Assembly: GCF_000022145.1 (NCBI RefSeq)
Contig: NC_011891.1
Span: forward strand, 992,001-1,056,000
Source: Anaeromyxobacter dehalogenans 2CP-1
GTDB taxonomy: Bacteria; Myxococcota; Myxococcia; Myxococcales; Anaeromyxobacteraceae
DNA: 64,000 nucleotides
Direction: 5' to 3'
This document shows positions 59,909 to 64,000 of this stretch, one piece after another. Both the position numbers and the translations under genes were made by a program. Numbering within the stretch: position 1 is the stretch's first letter; each line of letters starts with the position of its first letter. Below the pieces are notes generated by a model. That model had not been told where the DNA came from. It saw nothing but the letters and a program-made list of their open reading frames with translations, and did not search any database.

Positions 59909-60733
59909 CTAGTCGCCATCGCGGGCCGCGTCGAGGTGCCGCCGGGCGTCCTCGGCGCGGCCCAGCCGCTCCAGCAGCCGCGCCGCGGCGCGATGCGCGT
60001 CCGGGAGCGCCGGGTCGGCCTCGATGGCGCGGGCGCACGCGAGCAGCGCCTCGTCGAGGAGCCCCTGGGCCTCCAGCGCCGCGGAGAGCGCCACCCCCGC
60101 GCCGGCGCGCAGCGCCGGATCCTCGAGCGCGCGCCGGAGGTGCAGCTCCGCCGCGCGCGCGTCGCCCTCGTCGCGCAGCAGCAGCCGGCCGAGGTGCAGG
60201 TGGGCGCCGGCGTGGTCCGGCGCGACCCCGAGCGCCTGCCGGTAGGCGGTGCGCGCCTCGGCGGGCGCCACGTCGTGCAGGTCGCGGCCCCAGTGGAACC
60301 ACGCCTCGCCGTCGAGCGGCCGCATCCCCCGCCCGCGCCGGGCCGCCGCCCGCACCAGCGGCGCCACGCGCCGGGCCAGCTCGCCGATCTCGAAGTCGAG
60401 CAGCACCTGCCCGGTGTCCGGGTGCCACCGCGCGCCGCCGTCGCGCACGACCACCCGCCCGCCCTCGGCGGCCACCTGGACCGACGCGAGCGAGCGGCCC
60501 TCGGGAAGCTGCGCCGCCAGCCGGCGCAGCGCGCGCCGCACCCGGGCCGGCCGGAGCCGCGCCTGGACCAGCCCGGCCGCCGCCCGCAGGAGGACGAGGT
60601 CCTGGAACGAGAAGCGCAGCGCGTTGCCCGGACCGCGCCGCGCCGCCACGAAGCCCGCGCGCGCGAAGCGCCGGACCTCCGCCGGTGGGAGGCCGAGCAT
60701 GCGGGCGACGTCGCGGGTGCGGTAACCCCACAT
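59909..60733 (-). CDS. MerR-type helix-turn-helix protein with TPR repeats
   Basis: A 274-residue protein. The first 65 residues form a MerR-like winged helix (RTRDVARMLGLPPAEVRRFA, GNALRFSFQDLVLLRAAAGL). A middle region to about 150 resembles a small beta domain, and the rest is four to five TPR helices (EAWFHWGRDLHDVAPAEART, AGAHLHLGRLLLRDEGDARA, LPDAHRAAARLLERLGRAED). It may be a regulator that senses through TPR contacts. No ribosome-binding site is clear before the ATG at 60733. It is divergent from ligD. Confidence 0.82.
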   Translation of the reverse strand: MWGYRTRDVARMLGLPPAEVRRFARAGFVAARRGPGNALRFSFQDLVLLRAAAGLVQARLRPARVRRALRRLAAQLPEGRSLASVQVAAEGGRVVVRDGGARWHPDTGQVLLDFEIGELARRVAPLVRAAARRGRGMRPLDGEAWFHWGRDLHDVAPAEARTAYRQALGVAPDHAGAHLHLGRLLLRDEGDARAAELHLRRALEDPALRAGAGVALSAALEAQGLLDEALLACARAIEADPALPDAHRAAARLLERLGRAEDARRHLDAARDGD

Positions 60734-60799
60734 ACGTCCGCGGAGGTTCGCACGCCGCGGCGGATCTGGGAAGCGCGGGCCCCGGGAGCGTCCGAGGGC

Positions 60800-60805
60800 T
60801 AGATC
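60800..60805 (+). promoter_or_regulatory. -10-like hexamer of ligD
   Basis: TAGATC, 7 nt before the GTG at 60813, no ribosome-binding site between. Confidence 0.45.
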
Positions 60806-60812
60806 AGCTGCG

Positions 60813-63182
60813 GTGCCCGACCGGCTGGAGCGATACCGCGCCATGCGCGACCCGGGCCGGACGCCGGAGCCGTTCGGCGGCGGTGCGCCCGGCGAGGACG
60901 GATCCGGCTCGGCGCGGGCGTTCGTCGTCCAGAAGCACGCGGCCCGGCGCCTCCACTGGGACTTCCGGCTCGAGCTGGGCGGGACGCTGCGGAGCTGGGC
61001 GGTGCCGAAGGGCCCCTCCGCCGATCCCTCCGACCGGCGCATGGCCATCGAGGTGGAGGATCACCCGGTCGAGTACGCGGACTTCGAGGGGATCATCCCC
61101 GCCGGCAACTACGGCGCAGGGGCGGTGATCGTGTGGGATCGCGGCGCGTGGTGGCCGGTGGGCGATCCCGAGGACGGCCTGGCCCGCGGCAAGCTCGTGT
61201 TCCGCCTGAGGGGCCACAAGCTGCGCGGAGAGTGGACGCTGGTCCGGACCCGCGCCGGGGACGGCGGGAAGCGCCAGTGGCTGCTCCTGAAGCACCGCGG
61301 CGATCCGTTCGCCGGGCCGGGGCGGCCGTTCCCGGAGGCGTCCGTGCTCTCGGGGCGCACCGTGGAGGAGCTCGCGGCCGGCACGAGCCGGGCCGAGGCC
61401 GCCGCCCGCGAGGCCGCGCGCCTCGGCGCGCCGGCGCGTCCGCTCCCGCGGCGGGGGCCCGCGCCGATGGCGCCGGGCGCGCGCCGGGCGCCGTTCGACC
61501 GCGCGGGCTGGCTGTTCGAGGTGGCGCAGGGCGGCCAGCGCGTGTCGGCGCGCCGCGAGGGCACCGGGGCGGTGCTGCGCTCGCCGCAGGGTGAGGACCT
61601 CGGGCCGCGCTTCCCGGAGGTGGCGCTCGCCGTGGCGCTCCTGCCCGGCGATCCGGTGCTCGACGGCGAGCTGGTGGTGCTCGACGACGAGGGGCGGGCG
61701 TCGGCCGAGGCGCTCGAGGCTCGCGCCCGCACCGGCGCGAGCGCGGCCGCCGGCGCCGCGCTGCAGCGGCCGGCGACGCTGTTCGCGTTCGACCTCCTGG
61801 CCCTGGGTGGGCGCGACCTGCGCGCGCTGGCGCTCGCCGACCGCAAGCGGCTGCTCGCCGAGGTGGCGCCCGCGGTCGGCTCGGTGCGCTTCGCCGGCCA
61901 CGTCGAGCGCGAGGGGAAGGCGCTCCACCGCGAGGCGGCGGACCGGGGCCTCCCCGGCGTGCTCGCCCGGCGGGCCGCGGCGCCCTACCGGTCCGGCCGA
62001 TCCGCCGACTGGGTGCTCGTGCCCGCCGCCCGGAGCGCGGCCCCGCGCCCGCCGGCGCCGCGCCCCCGGGGCGACGCGCCGGCCGCGACCGGCGCCGTCC
62101 CGGTGGAACGCACCGTGAACGTGGTCCATCCGGAGAAGGTCTGGTTCCCGGAGGACGGGATCACGAAGGGCGAGCTCGTCGCGTACCACCGGGCCATCGC
62201 ACCGTTCATGCTGCCGTACCTGGCCGATCGTCCGCTGGTGCTCACCCGGTTCCCGGAAGGCATCCACGGTCGCAGCTTCCTGCAGGAGGACGCGCCGGCG
62301 TGGCGGCCGCGCTGGTTGCGCGCGGCGACGGTGCACGCAGGGGAGGGGGGCCGCACCCTCGATCACCTCCTGGTGGACGACGCCGACGGCCTCGCCTGGC
62401 TGGTGGATCAGGGCGCGATCCCGCTCGACGTGCTGGCGGGCCGCGCCGGCGCGCTGGAGCGGCCGGACTGGTGCGTGCTGGAGCTCGACGCGGGCGACGC
62501 GCCGTTCGCGCAGGGGGTGCGGGTGGCGCGCGCGCTCCACGCGCTGTGCGACGCCGCCGGGCTGCCGAGCCACGTCAAGACCACCGGCGAGCGGGGGCTG
62601 CACGTGCTCGTCCCGCTCGGCGGCCAGCTCACGCACGCGCAGGCCCGCACGCTCGCCGAGCTGCTGGCGCGGACGGTGGAGGCCGAGCTGCCGGACCTGG
62701 CCACCACCGCCCGCACGGCCGCGGCGCGCGGCGGCCGCGTGCACGTCGACGCGCTGCGGAACGGCCACGGCACCGCCATCGCGGCGCCGTACACGGTGCG
62801 CCCGAGGCCGGGGGCGCCGGTGTCCACGCCGCTGCGCTGGAGCGAGGTGAATGCCCGCCTGGACCCGGCGCGGTTCACCGTGCGCACGGTGCCTGCGCGC
62901 GTGGCCCGGCTCGGACGCGATCCGCTCGGGCCGGTCCTGACCGAGCGCCCGGATCTGCTGCGCGCGCTCGCGCGCCTGCGGGCGCGGCCGGGTGCGGTCG
63001 GGTGCGGTCGGCCGGCGCGCAGCGCGCCGTTCGTGACGCGCCGCACGCCTGGGGATGCGACCCGCCGCCGCGCGCGCCGCCTCGTGGTGCCGGCGCGCAT
63101 GTGGGGACAGGTGGCCGAACCCCGCCCGGGGGGCGACTTTGCGGCAATGTGCCGGCCGACGCGCAATCGTTCGCGCCAATGA
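60813..63182 (+). CDS. ligD: LigD-type NHEJ protein with degenerate ligase module
   Basis: A 789-residue protein in the order phosphoesterase (about 35-165), ligase (215-410), polymerase (430-720). The phosphoesterase has HWDFRLE and EDHPVEYADFEGIIPAGNYG, intact. In the ligase the motif I KxDG is AQGG (Ala238 in place of the catalytic Lys, Gly240 for Asp); motif IV EGxxxK reads PGVLARR (381-387) and motif V WLKxK reads WVLVPA (400-405), although VLDGELV remains. The polymerase has VKTTGERGLHVLVPLG and LELDAGDAPF, with Glu557 where Asp is usual. The last 65 residues are a basic tail. No ku gene is in the window. The GTG start lies just after a -10-like box. Confidence 0.88.
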   Translation: MPDRLERYRAMRDPGRTPEPFGGGAPGEDGSGSARAFVVQKHAARRLHWDFRLELGGTLRSWAVPKGPSADPSDRRMAIEVEDHPVEYADFEGIIPAGNYGAGAVIVWDRGAWWPVGDPEDGLARGKLVFRLRGHKLRGEWTLVRTRAGDGGKRQWLLLKHRGDPFAGPGRPFPEASVLSGRTVEELAAGTSRAEAAAREAARLGAPARPLPRRGPAPMAPGARRAPFDRAGWLFEVAQGGQRVSARREGTGAVLRSPQGEDLGPRFPEVALAVALLPGDPVLDGELVVLDDEGRASAEALEARARTGASAAAGAALQRPATLFAFDLLALGGRDLRALALADRKRLLAEVAPAVGSVRFAGHVEREGKALHREAADRGLPGVLARRAAAPYRSGRSADWVLVPAARSAAPRPPAPRPRGDAPAATGAVPVERTVNVVHPEKVWFPEDGITKGELVAYHRAIAPFMLPYLADRPLVLTRFPEGIHGRSFLQEDAPAWRPRWLRAATVHAGEGGRTLDHLLVDDADGLAWLVDQGAIPLDVLAGRAGALERPDWCVLELDAGDAPFAQGVRVARALHALCDAAGLPSHVKTTGERGLHVLVPLGGQLTHAQARTLAELLARTVEAELPDLATTARTAAARGGRVHVDALRNGHGTAIAAPYTVRPRPGAPVSTPLRWSEVNARLDPARFTVRTVPARVARLGRDPLGPVLTERPDLLRALARLRARPGAVGCGRPARSAPFVTRRTPGDATRRRARRLVVPARMWGQVAEPRPGGDFAAMCRPTRNRSRQ

Positions 63183-63196
63183 AGGGCGACGGGAGC

Positions 63197-63233
63197 GTGG
63201 ACAATCAATGCGGATGGACTATGTTTCGTCCAC
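63197..63233 (+). promoter_or_regulatory. nested inverted repeats upstream of a small regulator-like gene
   Basis: GTGGAC (63197-63202) and TGGAC (63215-63219) can each pair with GTCCAC or GTCCA (63228-63233). The inner form TGGAC-TATGTTTC-GTCCA resembles the repeat before the suf operon. TGGACA and TATGTT spaced 16 bp apart could be the promoter. Confidence 0.35.
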
Positions 63234-63250
63234 ACCCGAGGGAAACGCCC

Positions 63251-63589
63251 ATGCCGAGACCCACCCGCGAGACCTCCATCGACGCCATCATCCGCGAGAC
63301 CGCCGACCGGGTGGTCGAGCGGATCTCCGCCGCCATCGCCCGGCAGGTCGGCGAGCTCGTGCAGGACGGGATCCAGCGCGAGATGGCGGCCGGACGCGCC
63401 GGGCGGCCGGCGCGCTCCAGCCGGCGCCGCGTCGAGATCACCCGCTGGGTGGCCGACGCCCGCGCGCGCCGCGTGCCGAACTTCGTCATCGAGGCGACCG
63501 GCCTCGACACCAAGAAGAAGATCGTGGCCCGCTTCGGCGAGAACGCGGCGTTCGAGAAGGGCAAGCCGCTGCCGCGCGCCCGCGCCTGA
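63251..63589 (+). CDS. small basic protein of unknown function
   Basis: A 112-residue protein: an N-terminal amphipathic helix (IIRETADRVVERISAAIARQ), an Arg-rich stretch (GRAGRPARSSRRRVEITRWV) and a conserved-looking C-terminal half (RRVPNFVIEATGLDTKKKIV, ARFGENAAFEKGKPLPRA). It may bind nucleic acid. No family was recognised. The ATG at 63251 has a weak GAGGGA upstream. Confidence 0.65.
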   Translation: MPRPTRETSIDAIIRETADRVVERISAAIARQVGELVQDGIQREMAAGRAGRPARSSRRRVEITRWVADARARRVPNFVIEATGLDTKKKIVARFGENAAFEKGKPLPRARA

Positions 63590-63607
63590 CGCCCAGCGTC
63601 GATCCGC

Positions 63608-63877
63608 TCAGCGTCGGACGAGGCCCTGCACCAGCCCGGCGCGCTCGAGCGCCTCGACGCCGCGGTCGGCGTCGGGCGCGTCCACCCAGAACCCGACCCC
63701 CTGGCGGCGCGCGCGGAACGCGCTCGGCGGCGCCAGGTCCTCGGTCTCGGCGCCGTACTCCAGCCCCGCGCCGTCGAGCGCACGCTCCACCTCCTGCGCC
63801 TCCTCGAGCCGCGCGGCCAGGTAGACGCGCACGATCTCGGTGCCCTCCTCGAAAGCCTCCATCGGGATGCGTGCCAT
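63608..63877 (-). CDS. DUF2007-like small protein
   Basis: An 89-residue protein with an N-terminal VRVYLAARLEEAQEVERALD and Ala-rich helices, resembling DUF2007 putative signal-transducing proteins, which adopt a ferredoxin-like fold. GGAGGAACC precedes the ATG at 63877. It is convergent with the preceding small gene. Confidence 0.7.
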   Translation of the reverse strand: MARIPMEAFEEGTEIVRVYLAARLEEAQEVERALDGAGLEYGAETEDLAPPSAFRARRQGVGFWVDAPDADRGVEALERAGLVQGLVRR

Positions 63878-63926
63878 CCGGTTCCTCCGGCGCCAATGTA
63901 ACCCGCCGCGCCGGGCGCGCCCGCGC

Positions 63927-63932
63927 TATCCT
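63927..63932 (+). promoter_or_regulatory. -10-like hexamer of the last gene
   Basis: TATCCT, 8 nt before the ATG at 63941. Confidence 0.4.
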
Positions 63933-63940
63933 CCCCCGCC

Positions 63941-64000
63941 ATGACGCGATCCTCCCTCGCCCTCGCCCGCGCCGCCGCGCTGGCGCTCGCGGCCGCGCTC
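63941..64000 (+). CDS. start of an exported protein (cut by window edge)
   Basis: Only 20 codons are visible. They encode a positively charged start and a hydrophobic run (MTRSSLALARAAALALAAAL), which looks like a signal peptide. Nothing more can be said. Confidence 0.5.
   Translation, partial: MTRSSLALARAAALALAAAL

Noticed and set aside
57687-60731. 1,014-codon minus-strand open frame spanning nfeD to the MerR-TPR gene
   Set aside because: It is antisense to the SPFH and DUF4142 genes and reads through the dispersed element; no motif supports it.

Overview
The window is uniformly very GC-rich with strong G/C bias at third codon positions. The gene set (LuxR and sigma-54 two-component regulators, MshEN-REC-TPR protein, FHA protein, HNH endonuclease, many lipoproteins, Cys-rich secreted proteins, LigD) is what one expects of a myxobacterium-like member of Myxococcota. 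Anaeromyxobacter is my best guess; this rests on gene content and style, not on a database match. It reads as ordinary chromosome: no tRNA, rRNA, CRISPR array, prophage or insertion sequence was recognised.

Layout. 1-1.4 kb: start of a molybdenum/tungsten formate dehydrogenase (runs off the left edge) downstream of fdhD, with a dispersed inverted-repeat element between them. 1.6-8.3 kb: HelD-like helicase, thiol peroxidase, ABC-F ATPase, proline-catabolic PruA. 8.4-13.7 kb: small membrane protein, sigma-54 response regulator/histidine kinase pair, and a divergent ABC-2 exporter. 13.8-18.6 kb: OB-fold lipoprotein, a 900-bp gene-free stretch with candidate RNA structures, RecQ, and two envelope proteins. 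18.7-25.9 kb: YaeQ and a complete SUF iron-sulfur operon (Rrf2 regulator, sufB, C, D, S, U, T). 25.9-31.7 kb: FHA protein, DUF4142 protein, a large carboxypeptidase-regulatory/PDZ protein, TonB-type protein, MacB-like permease. 31.7-36.8 kb: two coupled trypsin-like proteases, a LuxR regulator, an FMN-barrel protein, two unusual tandem-repeat arrays and an HNH endonuclease gene. 36.8-44 kb: YcaO-TfuA-SUI1 operon, M20 peptidase, glycogen phosphorylase, alkyltransferase-like protein. 44-50 kb: lipoprotein, LemA/TPM operon, cation/proton antiporter, radical SAM protein with divergent XRE-cupin regulator. 50-56 kb: MshEN-REC-TPR protein, two small proteins, and a translationally coupled glycosyltransferase/nucleotidyltransferase/methyltransferase/glycosidase operon. 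56-64 kb: basic-tailed protein, OmpA, NfeD plus SPFH, DUF4142, a second copy of the dispersed element, MerR-TPR protein, LigD, and small proteins.

Most notable: (1) a glycosidase whose TIM-barrel segments appear circularly permuted; (2) a LigD that keeps its phosphoesterase and polymerase modules but has lost the catalytic lysine and other motif residues of its ligase module; (3) a YcaO-TfuA pair coupled to a SUI1-type translation factor; (4) a two-copy dispersed element with terminal inverted repeats whose end supplies the stop codon of the adjacent gene in both copies; (5) many genes with a TANNNT hexamer only 6-10 nt before the start codon, suggesting widespread leaderless transcription; (6) a 15-bp perfect hairpin at the sufB stop codon followed by a duplicated sufB tail; (7) a 14-unit G-rich array. 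All calls come from reading the sequence; no search was run.
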